A stretch of DNA of 64,000 nucleotides from Argentina anserina (lineage: Eukaryota > Streptophyta > Magnoliopsida > Rosales > Rosaceae): NCBI RefSeq assembly GCF_933775445.1, contig NC_065873.1:23250001-23314000 (forward strand), read 5' to 3'. Position numbers and translations under genes: made by a program. Below are positions 1-10,864 of the stretch, piece after piece. How positions within the stretch are numbered: position 1 is the first letter of the stretch; every line of letters begins with the position of its first letter. Below the pieces are notes generated by a model, which was given only the letters and a program-made list of their open reading frames with translations, did not search any database and had not been told where the DNA came from.

Positions 1-77
1 ATGACAAACTTATCATCAGCTCCATGATGCTATTAAAAATTTGAGCAGAAAATCCCTTGGACTTAATCTGGTGCATT

Positions 78-545
78 AACTTCTCTGCCACCAAAGGTCA
101 ATGTTTTCAGCGCCTGTAGAGACTAGAGACACTTGCAGTTCTTTCTATAAATCTGGAAGAACCAGTAGCACATTTTTTTTCTTCGTTTCATTTTATAGCT
201 TTCTCTAAGTCCAACAGAACACTGCCCAATTTATAAACATGCAAATCGAAAATGGCTACCAGAAGCCACACTAAATCGTACATGTTCAATATACAGTCTA
301 ATACAGGGTAACATGTTAGTGGTGAGTGACATACTGAATATTTCGTATCGAGCTGCATACTGGAAAACCGGAAATTTCACACTTGATTCATTCTGAAGAC
401 TGAAGCATTCATATTTTTGTCGGTTACAGGCTAAAATGGAGATGGAACGATGTGTAATCAACGTCTATCTCTTCCAAATCAAGTCTCACCATTTGGCTAA
501 TCTAATTGATTATGGGCGGGTGGTATAACTGCAGGTTATCAACCA
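78..545 (-). pseudogene. TCHQD-class GST relic (5' half)
   Basis: This stretch is a decayed copy of the first exon, first intron and start of the second exon of the TCHQD-like GST at 3341-4337. Several runs match closely, for example the exon 2 start with its acceptor near 150-165, and the exon 1 segment covering the NMNVSFFRMNPS region. The start codon is gone: where the gene reads ATGCAG the relic reads CTGCAG near 530. The rest of exon 2 is missing. It lies on the same strand as the gene, about 3 kb away, so a tandem duplication is the likely origin. It is not expected to encode a protein. Confidence 0.8.
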
Positions 546-826
546 AGGTGAAAAAACTAAAGGAGTAAGTACTTGGTTTAATTTTCACAAAACAATGTTT
601 TGAGAACAAACCTTCAGCGGAAGAATAGTTCCAATTATACTCTCCAAATCCAACCGAATGCAGAGTTCTTCTGGATAACTAACTGTAATCTAAATAGACA
701 TAACGAGATATCACAACCATGATTTTAATTCCTGTTTTATGTATCAATTACAATTACGTACGTTGAGACCAACGATTAATTCGCTGACCTAGGGCTTCCA
801 GAGAAAGATAACAGAGGACGACAAGG

Positions 827-1321
827 ATGAATTCTGAAGCTGTTGTCGAGAAATCTCAAGCTATACCATTGAAACTGTTATTGCCCGCTCCTAGTTACTC
901 CTCAAGCCTCCAACCGAGGACGACTTCTCAAGAAGAGCAAGAACGGCGATGTTTCAATGGCGACTACTCCTCTTGCTGGTCCGACCTGCCCACTGATATC
1001 TTATGTCAAGGGGCCAATCGTCTCTCATATTGGGATCTTGTTCGTTCTGCTGCTGTATGCAGGACCTGGAGACTTGTCATACATGGAGTTCATCTTCCAC
1101 AACGCTCGACCTTGCAGTCCTTGCTCCTGCAAGACTTGATGAATTATGCATGTACTACTACTGGTGATCGTAAGCACATAGAATTCTTGGACCTGCAGGG
1201 TGATACTTACAAGTACACAGTCAAGCACGCAGTCTTGGACCGAACCAATAATCCACCACTACCCTGTGCGCCAGAGTATGCTCCAGTACCCGCGCCTCAA
1301 AATATGGTTGGTTGCTTTTGA
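827..1321 (+). CDS. Truncated F-box protein
   Basis: The single-exon frame of 164 aa carries an F-box-like segment at about residues 52-83, with LPTDILCQ, RLSYWDLVRSAAVCRTWR and a following IHGVHLPQ. F-box proteins bind SKP1 and bring substrates to SCF ubiquitin ligases; no substrate-binding domain (kelch, LRR or DUF295) is complete here. The frame stops at 1321, seven bases before a sequence that looks like the edge of an LTR, so the gene was probably cut short by an insertion. A second, more damaged copy is at 11909-12200 on the other strand. It could be a pseudogene or an expressed short F-box protein. Confidence 0.6.
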   Translation: MNSEAVVEKSQAIPLKLLLPAPSYSSSLQPRTTSQEEQERRCFNGDYSSCWSDLPTDILCQGANRLSYWDLVRSAAVCRTWRLVIHGVHLPQRSTLQSLLLQDLMNYACTTTGDRKHIEFLDLQGDTYKYTVKHAVLDRTNNPPLPCAPEYAPVPAPQNMVGCF

Positions 1322-1327
1322 ATAAAA

Positions 1328-1765
1328 TGTTGGGTAATGCGGAAGAATAAACTGTATAATGAAAATCGAAATAACTCACAACCAAGAGTGGAAAATAAAA
1401 GTTATAGAGAATACTGAAATTTAATGTGGTTCGGCAAAATAACTACGTCCACGGGTAACAACAATAAAGAATCTTCACTATACAAAAAAAGGTTACACCG
1501 AGAGAAACAATACTTCAAGACTCACACTTGAAGGAATACACTCTCACACACTTTATTTTGCTACACACACAAAACTCTCTACTTAGAGTTTTCTCTATAT
1601 CTCTCACTAACAAGTAGATTAGCTTTTTTTTTTAGATCAAAATTTCGATCAGAAGACAAGTAATAGATCAAAGATAACGAGAAACGACATAATTAATCAC
1701 TCTATTAATCTAACAAACACGCATACAAGTCAATCCGGGCAAGTCTTTGGGATGATCAAGTCATC
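1328..1765. mobile_element. LTR-like remnant
   Basis: Directly after the F-box frame the sequence begins TGTTGGGTAATGCGGAAG and contains a GTGGTTCGGCAAAA...TACGTCCACGGG block near 1424-1458. I know that kind of block from plant LTR retrotransposons and TRIMs. No internal retrotransposon domains follow, so this would be a solo LTR or fragment. The right boundary is uncertain and is placed just before the conserved segment at 1762. Confidence 0.45.
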
Positions 1766-1830
1766 AAACTAAGATTACTTTCTTCAAACACCTTCGCTGC
1801 TCAAAGTAAAATTTACTATCTTTCCCTTCC
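1762..1830. repeat. Duplicated segment, copy 1
   Basis: About 65 bases here (CTGCTCAAAGTAAAA, then TTTACTATCTTTCCCT) recur at 5755-5864. The second copy has an extra stretch of about 45 bases flanked by AAAA on both sides, as expected from a microhomology deletion in this copy. Together with the two GST copies it points to an old local duplication. Confidence 0.6.
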
Positions 1831-2159
1831 GTGCAAGGGCGGATTTAGGGTTATTTAGGAGTGACTCAAGCATCCTCATCGGTAAGACAAGGAAAAAAAG
1901 ACTAGGTTTTAAATTTTTTGATTTTGGGATTTTTCTTAACGAAAGCATCACCAAATAACCAACTCTATTCATTTGTTTCCCTTCTATACTTTACTATTCT
2001 CCTCCTCAATAGCGTGTCTTCAACCAAATATATATTCTTCTAAAATGGTAGCTATGTTATTAGCTATTACGCCGTTAATCTATTCAATTGAGCATTAATT
2101 GTGTTAGATTTTGACTATATACATCGTTTTGTTTGATATGAATTAGTGGAAACAAATTT
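1831..2159. other. Intergenic, no gene seen
   Basis: AT-rich sequence. The minus-strand frame at 1784-1972 has no recognisable motif and overlaps the repeated segment. I see nothing further. Confidence 0.6.
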
Positions 2160-2318
2160 GTTGTCCACCCCTACTGTGCCTACCTCATGCCCACCTCACA
2201 AATAAATTACAAATGTCTTTTATAATAACCATAATTATAAATTTATTGAGAAAATGGTACTTAGCATTTTTTTTTGTGAGGTTGGCATGGGGTGGGCACT
2301 ATAGGGATGTCAATTAGA
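2160..2318. mobile_element. MITE with about 40-bp terminal inverted repeats
   Basis: The left end (2161-2202, containing CCTCATGCCCACCTCACAAA) and the right end (2273-2313, containing GTGAGGTTGGCATGGGG) are imperfect reverse complements over about 40 bases, around an AT-rich core of about 70 bases. This is the structure of a short non-autonomous DNA transposon. No clear target-site duplication was found, so the superfamily is open and the edges are approximate. Confidence 0.7.
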
Positions 2319-2715
2319 CTAAACTGATAAATTTGAGTCTAAACTGAAGCGTTTGAAAAAAAAATCTTCATGGTTTCAAAGAAATGTCCAGTCTACATTT
2401 CTATAAAAAAAAGGTTTAGTCTACAAGTCAAGATCTGAATTATTTTCTTTGTTATATTTCCGAAACTTTATTAATAAATCACGATCTTTAATTAAGTTTT
2501 TGTTGGTCAGTCCTTAACCTTTCGAACCGCTAATAAAATGTTTTTGTAAATGATTATGAATTACGATGTACGTACTATATGAATATTTGATTGATTAATT
2601 TATGTTATTTGCACATATACGTTAGAAGAGTAAGCCTCATTACTTTCACTATATTTTTATAGTTAAGTTCAAGCATCCCCAATGATCCAATCCTGACACT
2701 GCTTCGGTGGCACAA

Positions 2716-2805
2716 GCAATGTACGTCTTGAATTGTAGAGATAGAGAGACATTAGTGGGTTCTGGATTTCAGTATTCTTCTCTGCAATGTACGTCTTGAA
2801 TTGTA
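2716..2805. repeat. 22-bp direct repeat pair
   Basis: The 22-base sequence GCAATGTACGTCTTGAATTG plus TA occurs at 2716-2737 and again at 2784-2805. The remainder of 2319-3340 is AT-rich intergenic sequence that includes the 3' flank of the GST gene; nothing else was recognised. Confidence 0.8.
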
Positions 2806-3340
2806 AGACATAGCCAATACTGATATTGAATGGTCAGACCATCTGTTTAAATATGTTTTTACTATGCCTCTTTTTTCTTCTTTTTTTCCACCGAAAGGAG
2901 GTCTTTAATGAAAATTCTAGCTGAACCATCCCTGCATATGCAAGACCTCAGATTCTAAAAGTCCTTAACTTTGTTGCTGTGATAATGCATATCAAAATCA
3001 CAGGACTTCCTTGTGTGCCACATTTTGCATATAAAAGTAAAGAAAACATCTGCACTTTCACAACAAATCCCACTTTGAGCTACAATAGATTTAAAGTTTT
3101 CTCCACCAGTGAATTTGTAACACAATAATCATATGAAACTATCTTTATACTGTGGTTCGGTGATCCTTCCACTGCGACCAAAACACCAGCAGTGCTTAAA
3201 GACATACGAGTTCAAAATTTCAATTTTGCCTAACCTCCTCTATCTCAATACTAATACATGTCAAGAAGAAATGCACACATCTTTACACACTTCTCTCATC
3301 TCATGTATCTGATGGGCGAAAAAATATCAAACAAAATTCA

Positions 3341-4337
3341 TCAAAATCTCCTTAAAATGCTTCTGCTGTGAATAGCGAACCAGGTTTTCCACAAAGTTCT
3401 ATACTTCCTCCATCCATTGAAATGACTCGCAATCACTTTCTTATAACTAGGCCTCTGCTGCACTGTAATCCAGTATTTAGCAGTGTTCGGCCGGGTACCT
3501 ATATACTCATCCTCCAAATTTAACAGCACCAACCGTGCTAGCACCGGAATTAGCATCACGTCTGCCATTGTAAACTCTTCCCCTACTAAATATGTTGTTT
3601 CATTTAGCTGTTTTTCAACTTGATCAAGAAGTCTAATCAGATGTTCTTTGTCATGTATCAAAACACTTGAGTTTTTCAACTTGTCTTCAGTGTCATATAC
3701 TTCTTGCAATTTACTGTGATAAGCACCTGCCAAATCAGGAGATTCCTCCATTCGAGCCATCACCACCCGCCTCAAGAATTTGGAGACAGAACGAAAGTAC
3801 TTGTCTGGGATGTGTGCAAGTGTGAAAAATTTGGGGTTCCATTGTTGTAGCCTGTGCATCCATTCAGTGACTTCTCTGCCACTGAAGGGAGTGTTCTCAG
3901 CGGAGTCCGCGCCTGTAGAGACACTTGCAATTCTTTCTACATACCTGGAAGAACCAATAGCACATTAAAACAATTTCTTTGATTTTCTTATCACCATTAA
4001 TCAAAGACCAACAGAACACTGCTCAATTTATGATCAATGCTCATCGAAAATGGCTTCCAAAATCCAAACTCAATCTCATATGTACAATATAAATAGTAAC
4101 AGGAAGTGTTAATGGTAAAGTGACATACTGAATAATCTCAATCGTATTGAAAATCTTGTGCCCGCCATTTTGGAAAACCGGGAGTGTTGCACTTGGATTC
4201 ATTCTGAAGAATGAGACATTCATATTCTTGCCGGTTACAGGATTCAGATGGAATGATGTGTAATCAATGCTTTTTTCTTCCAAAGCAAGTCTCACCCTTT
4301 GACTATCTATTGAATATGGGTGGTGGTATAACTGCAT
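3341..4337 (-). CDS. TCHQD: TCHQD-class glutathione S-transferase
   Basis: Two exons: 4337-4129 and 3944-3341 (270 aa). The intron begins GTATGT and its acceptor CAG restores the frame as QYVERIA. Residues 1-75 form the thioredoxin-like GST domain (MQLYHHPYSIDSQRVRLALE, with a candidate catalytic Ser in the YSIDSQ loop; NPSATLPVF is the cis-Pro glutathione-binding segment). The rest is the helical GST C-domain with EEFTMADVMLIPVLARL and a Trp-rich tail (NGWRKY, KTWF). The length matches the plant TCHQD family, about 266 aa. By family it is a cytosolic or membrane-associated glutathione-conjugating enzyme; plant substrates are poorly known. The gene looks intact. The ATG at 4337 is chosen because family members start MQLYHHPYS. 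Confidence 0.92.
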
Positions 4338-5754
4338 GGTATCAAGCAATGTGAAGAAACTGCACTCTTCTGCTTATATCTTTACTGGATGTCTAACTCT
4401 GCAAATAATAAGAGTCAAACTAACATGGTACCAAGAGTTATTATGTATCCAACATCAGATTAGTAGCTAAACCAAAGTCCCCTTCTTTCCCCCACATATA
4501 TAGTTCAGATTATACATAGCATTATGAATTTATAACGGAGTATTCCAACAACATAACGTCTATGACACGATGACTATTCCAAGTTAGTTTCCAACACAAA
4601 AGTTGAGGTAGATGATGCGTTAAAAGGCAAAACTTTTCAACCTATGATTTACTAAAGAGATGATATGTATCAGCAGCTTTCTAATTACACACTCGTATAA
4701 TGATTACATATATCCTTTTGTCATAATAACAGAGCGAGCCTCAATTTCACATTGCAAAATAGAATTCTCTAATCAAAACCCACACTAATAGGGGAAGAAA
4801 AGAATATGTAAGAACTTTGCTCATGATGATTGTGTAAGATTTTACAAGAAAACTCAGATTCCAGATCGACTACAATCAGACCATGTATATATGACAATCC
4901 AATACTTAACAGTTCACCCAAACTTCCCAAAATTCATAGTGGAAACTTTAAAAGCTTCTTACCAAATACAACAAATTCATCACATACTTCATGCAAGAAC
5001 ACAACAAAATCAGAAGGAACTTGCCAGTAGAAGAGATGAAGTTACAGAACTTACACAGATATGGTTGAGAGGAACACAGCATAAACTATAAAGGATAAAC
5101 TTTCTGAGTTTCTGGGTTTAGGGATTTGAGAAGTCTCTAGCTACAAGAAAATCATTGACCTGAACTGGAAAAAGGTTGAAGAGAGTATATTTATATCAAT
5201 AATTGCTAAAAAAAAGGGGAACAATCTCAACTGGGACTGTGTGTCATCTATGCTTCCCCAAAATTTCCAATTTGGAAAGTGCATCACTAATAGCTTGATA
5301 CCCACCTACTCGCTTAGCTAGCTTTCCGGCTGCACTCGCTCCTCTTATTGGACACGTGTCATACTTTTCTTTTTCAGGTATCCTTGTCATAGCTTTCAAC
5401 AGTACGCTTTATCAGTTCAACTTCCGGTAGATTACTGTATATATCAATGTATTATATATCTCATGTCCGACGATCGATATTATTTTGTGAGTAATATCAG
5501 AAAAATAATATCCGTTATTAACCGTTTGATATATGATGTATAGTAAATTAACCCGATTATGATATCTTATAGTAAATCTAGTAATAATTGGACACAAACT
5601 CACAAAGTGACAAAACTGAAAGAAGTAACAAGTTATTTCTTGCCCTTTTTATCTTGAGTTTATCTTTTCTTCCCCTTTGTTTATTTTTCGTTTATTTGCC
5701 ATAGACATGGAATCTGTTGTGCATGAAACACGACTGTTATGTTTGAATTAGTTC
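4338..5754. other. GST 5' region, no gene seen
   Basis: This is the upstream region of the minus-strand GST gene, with a possible 5' UTR and promoter. The short plus-strand frames at 4830-5091 have no recognisable domain. No core promoter element was assigned with confidence. Confidence 0.5.
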
Positions 5755-5864
5755 ACTAAGGCTTTCTCCTAACACCGTCGCTGCTCAAAGTAAAAGGCTT
5801 CTTATCGCCCCAGCTAAGATGATATATCATGTCGGAAAATTTACTATCTTTCCCTACTGTGGCG
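5755..5864. repeat. Duplicated segment, copy 2
   Basis: This is the longer copy of the segment at 1762-1830. It keeps about 45 extra bases (GGCTTCTTATCGCCCCAGC onward) that are missing from the other copy. Confidence 0.6.
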
Positions 5865-6375
5865 TAAGCAATTGATTTTTTTTTTGGAAATGGTGGCGTA
5901 AGCAATTGATGATGAGCTACCTAAAAGGCTAAAAGCAAAACATGCTGCCCCAAACTTCGAACCCTAGTCCATTCTTTTCGTGACCGATCAAATTGGTATA
6001 TAAACAAGTAGCGACTAGCAACATCATGAGCTAGGACGTCAGACACTGCCAATAACAGCTTCCTATCGACTCTACCACGTAAATCCTTCTGTTCTGAATT
6101 CTGATTATGGTCTTCTATATATGTTCATGACCCATACTTCAAGCGCTATATCGAAGGTACTGATGAACACTAATTACGAACCAGGTACGTAGCAAGGTTG
6201 TGTGACAATACAATAGAAAATTCCATCCATATAAGTAACTCCCTCCCAAGAAATTCCATCCATGTAGTTTTATAAGTACTCCATCTTCTATCTGCAACCT
6301 TACAAGTGTATATATTGCTGTTCTCGTATCTATATCCATAACGTTCGCAGAGGAGAAAGACAGTCGGGACAACAT
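5865..6375. other. Intergenic; possible GST tail relic at 6139-6260
   Basis: On the minus strand 6139-6260 reads GWNFLLY...LRTWFVISVHQYLRY, which recalls the GST tail NGWRKYRTLWKTWFAIHSRS. At the DNA level it shares ATGGATGGA and ACCTGGTTCG with the GST 3' end in the same order. The match is short and could be chance. Nothing else is recognised here. Confidence 0.3.
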
Positions 6376-6506
6376 AGTGTTTGTATTGAATTAATATCTA
6401 TACACAGAATGACCTATATATAATGAAGAGTTCAATTAAGCACGAATCACTCATTGATTTACGGAGTAAATCACGTCCGTGATTTACTCCGTCACTCACG
6501 CTAACA
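6376..6506 (-). repeat. Copia 3' LTR
   Basis: It matches 11778-11908 in the same orientation. It contains a perfect 14-bp inverted repeat with a 4-base loop (6461-6474 and 6479-6492, ACGGAGTAAATCAC and its complement), which is partly decayed in the other LTR. Confidence 0.9.
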
Positions 6507-6582
6507 TTCTCCCTCAAGTTGTTGCATACACATCAATCATGCTCAACTTGCTAAGTGAGTCATAAAAGGCATTCTTAGACAC

Positions 6583-9500
6583 TCATTTTGTAAGCATATC
6601 GGCAAGTTGCTCTTCTGTACGAACAAAATGAAAACTAATGATCTTAGCGTCTAGCTTCTCTTTTATAAAGTGACGATCAACCTCCACATGTTTTGTACGA
6701 TCATGTTGCACATGATTCTGTGAAATATCAATAGATGTCTTGTTGTCACAGTACAGTTGCATAGCACACTTAGGCTTAATACCCAAATCTTGTAGCAAAT
6801 TTCTAAGCCATAACAATTCGCACTCTCTGAGCCATACCTCTATACTCTGCTTCAGCACTAGATCGAGCTACCACTTTTTGTTTCTTACTCTTTCACGTAA
6901 CAAGATTACCCCCAACAAAGGTAAAGTACCATGATGTGGATCTCTGATCTGTAATATTTCCAGCCCAGTCTGTATTTGTGAAGCAATAAACTTCAAGATA
7001 CTATTGTGATTATAAAACATTACTGCTCTCCATGGAGCTGACTTTAAGTACCTCAAAATTCTTACAACAACATCCATGTGGTCCACACTGAGATTATGCA
7101 TGAACTGACTCACTACACTTACTGCATACGCAACACCTGGTAGCCTCTGATAATGAGTTTTTTCAGTAGGCACTTGATCTGGATACTCTGCTAACCGATG
7201 GTTCTGCTCAATAAGAGTATCAATGGGAGTGCAATCCAACATACATGTCTTTGTCAGTAGATCAAGGATGTACTTCCTCTAACACAGATATATATCATCA
7301 CTTCCCCGTGCTACTTCAATGTCCAAGAAGTACTTGAGTGTACCTAGGTCCTTCATCTCAAACTCTGTGGCTAGCTGTTTCTGTAATCTATCCACCTCAA
7401 CAATATCATTTCCAGTAACTACCATATCATCAACATATATAATTAGGGCTGTTATCTTCTCTTGTTGATGTCTGAGAAATAATGTGTGTTCTGAATTACT
7501 CTGTTTGTAGCCAATTTTCCTCATGAATTGTGAGAATTTTCCAACCCAAGCACGAGGTGACTGTTTAAGACCATACACAGACTTTCTTAATCTGCATACA
7601 AAGTTACTTGGAGAAGCGGCCACATATCCAGGTGGAAGATCCATGTATACTTCCTCTGTGAGTTCTCCATGAAGGAATACGTTCTTAACATCAAACTGTC
7701 TAAGTGACCAGTTTAAGCTAGCAACAAAAGAGAGCAATACCCGAATATTGTTTATCTTTGCAACATGTGCAAATGTCTCATCATAGTCTATGCCATATGT
7801 CTGGGTGAACCCTTTGCTACTAGGCGTACTTTATACCGGCTTACTGACCCATCTGGATTATGCTTTACTGTAAACACTCAACGACATCCCACAACCTTCT
7901 TGCCATGTGGTGGAGATACAAGTTCCCGAGTATTGTTCTTTTGTAATGCTTCCATCTCCTCCTCCATTGCTTTCCTCCATTTTGGATCTCCCAATGCATC
8001 ATGCACTTTGTTAGGTACTGATACAGTAGATATTTGATTCACAAATGATTCATATGACTTAGACAATCTTTTGGTAGACATAAAATTTACCACATGATAC
8101 TTAGCTTTAACCTGAAGAGTAGGTTCATATTTCTTTGTTGGGTGACCCCGAGTAGACCTATTTGGCAAGACATATTGTCTACTATTAGCCTCCCTAGTAT
8201 TAGCCCCAGTAAAATGACTACCCTCATATGAGTGATTTTTTGTACCAGGAGAGCATTGGTCAATAGTACGGGAGACATGGGGGGCAGTTGTGTTGTTATT
8301 TGCTGGTATCTGAATCTCTGGAGTGACTACACCAGAATCATCGGTGGTGCTTGTGTAGCTGATATATTTGTAACCTCAACTGAACTTGTCACCATATCTA
8401 CTGGCTTACTTGTCTCCCCCTCGCCATGATACAACTCTTCAAAATATGAATTCTCCCCCTGAATAGCAGTATCAGAAGAGGTAAAATAACTTATGTCCTC
8501 AAAGAAAGTAACATCCATAGTGACATAATACTGTTTGGTAGGTGGATGATAGCACCGGTACCCTTTCTGATGTCCGTCATACCCAACAAACACACCTTTA
8601 ACTGTCTGGGCATCCAACTTAGACCTCTGATGTTTTGGAAAATGGACAAAAGCAACACAACCGAAAACACGGGCAGGAAGATTATGAAAAGAGGATAATG
8701 AGACATGAGATGCAAGCACCACATATGTAACTTTTCCATGAAGGATACGAGATGGAAGACGATTAATGAGGTGGGTGGAAATTATGACAGCATCTTCCCA
8801 AAAATATTTAGGCATATGGGCACTAAAAAGAATACACCGAGCCATATCAAGTTAATGACGATTTTTCCTTTCAGAAATGCCATTCTGCTCAGGTGTGTAA
8901 GGACACTTTGTTTGATGAACAATTCCGTGGGTGTTAAAGAACTCCTGAAAGACACGATTCACATATTCCCCCCCCCCCCCCATTATCAGAACGAAGAATT
9001 CTAATTGTGGCATTATATTGTATTTGGATAGTGGTATAGAAGGCTTGAAGCCGAAAAAACCTTATATTTAGTTTTAAGGAAAATAATCCATGAAAGTCGT
9101 GTGCAATCATCAATAAATGACACATAATACCGCATTCCTGACACAATAGACTCTTTAGAGGGTCACCAAACATCAGAATGAATTAATTCAAAAGGAATAG
9201 TACTTTTATTAGAAGTACTAGGGGAATAAGTAGATCGATGACTCTTACCCAAAACACATGTCTCACAATGTAAAAAAGACTCATCCGCACTAATAAACAA
9301 AGTAGGCATGTATTTTTTCATAACACTAAAAGATGGATGCCCTAAGCGATGATGACATAACCAAACTTCACTTAGCTTGTCAGAAGTGGAGATTAAAGCG
9401 GTCCGAGACTGTGCCCCGGGTTTCTCCTCCGCATATGTCTGATCCAGATGAAACAACTTGCACCTCAGATACCCCTGACCAATGAACTCCCCGGTGAGAA

Positions 9501-9979
9501 GATCCTGAAATATCACATACATAGGAAAAAAATGTCACATAACACTTAGCGTCAGTGTTCAATTGTGGGACATATATCAAATGATAAGATAAAACAGGTA
9601 CATATAGCATATTGTGAAGCTCTATTGTGCGAGTCATACGAACTGACCATTTCCCTAACACAGGGAAGGCCTCACCATTAGCATTAGTAATATAGGGTAC
9701 TGGTGGAGGAGACAATACGCTAAAATAAGATTTGTCATAAGTCATATGATCAGACGCACCAGAATCAATAATCCATGTATCAAAACCAACAAAGTTAGAA
9801 ATATTTAAAGCCATACCAATTTTACCACGATCAGCTATGGATGCGGTAGGTGTTGCTCCTCCTGCTGTATGATGATCGTGTCCAACCACACCATAGATAT
9901 CTGGTTCCTGGACTAATTGAAGAGTTGATTTCGCCTTGGGACGATAATTAGGCCTCTTAGGCCTAAGGTGTGGATACAA
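6583..9979 (-). pseudogene. Copia pol pseudogene
   Basis: Read from high to low coordinates on the minus strand. An aspartic protease motif DSGASDHM lies near 9760. The GAG-pre-integrase zinc site (HHRLGHPS...CETCVLGK) is at about 9360-9230, and integrase core fragments follow at 9173-8327, ending with the SAHMPKYFWEDAV and GCVAFVHFP parts. Reverse transcriptase follows with FDVKNVFLHGELTEEVYM near 7690 and YVDDMVV near 7440, then the RNase H tail with YCDNKTSIDISQN and HVEVDRHFIKEKL at 6858-6583. The fragments lie in several frames with stops between them, so no polyprotein can be made. A 14-base C run at 8968-8981 sits exactly at the integrase SDNGG motif. Confidence 0.92.
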
Positions 9980-9982
9980 CTT

Positions 9983-10864
9983 CTAACAGGTCGCACAAAT
10001 ATGGTTAGTATCATGACAATAAGAGCAAGGAGGGCGAGGCTGATTCCCGAAGCATGGCGGTGGTCCTTGCTGATGAAGTGGAGCTGAAGTTGACAGCCGA
10101 AGGTGTGGTGCCGCAAGTGACGGAGATCTGCTTCCATCTCTAGCATAAACAGTAAGGCTGCAAACTTCAACTTTTGTCTGATGAAGACTCTCATGCTGAG
10201 ACTCATCTTTACGGATATATGTGAAAGCTGTGATTAGGCTAGGAGGTTCAGTTTTTCTTAGCAATTTTCATTTGGCACTGTTATGCTTTGCATCAAGACC
10301 TTTCAGGAACTGGTGAACTCGCTCAAGCTCCTTCTCTTGTTGGTACCAAACAATATCCTCTTGATTTTTGATCATGTAAGGACGTTTCACATCAATCTCA
10401 GCCCAAATATTTTTCAGTTTGGTGAAATATTGCGCCACTGGTTGCCCATCTTGTTGCATCGCCAAAGTTGTGCACATTAACTCATGAACATGTATGAAAT
10501 CAGAGTCATTAGTATATAAGCCTTCCAGTGTCTTCTATATTGCATGCGCAGTGTCACATGCTTCCACCAGATCAACTATCTCTTCATTCATCGCTTTCCA
10601 CAAGACTGACATTACAAAACCATCGTCGTCGTCCCACTTAGTGTAGACAACAATACCATATGCACTAGGAGCCTTAGTTAGTCTGGTGACATGCCCCATC
10701 TTGTGCATTCCTCGAAGATGAGCTGCCATAATTCTCTTCCATTTAGGAAAATTGGTCTCATTGAGTTTGACTCCCTCGAATGAACTATTTTCAGAATTCT
10801 TGACAGATATTTCAAGCTTCTGAATATCAGGGACCTGAGAACGTTCTTCTTTTTCAGAACCCAT
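9983..10864 (-). pseudogene. Copia gag pseudogene
   Basis: Three frame-shifted pieces make up a gag-like protein: an N-terminal UBN2-type region (10864-10535, with NFPKWKRIMAAHLRG), a middle part (10477-10268, with YFTKLKNIWAEID), and a C-terminal piece ending in a zinc knuckle CSYCHDTNHICATC (CX2CX4HX4C) near 10020-9983. It would package element RNA if intact; here it is broken. Confidence 0.88.
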
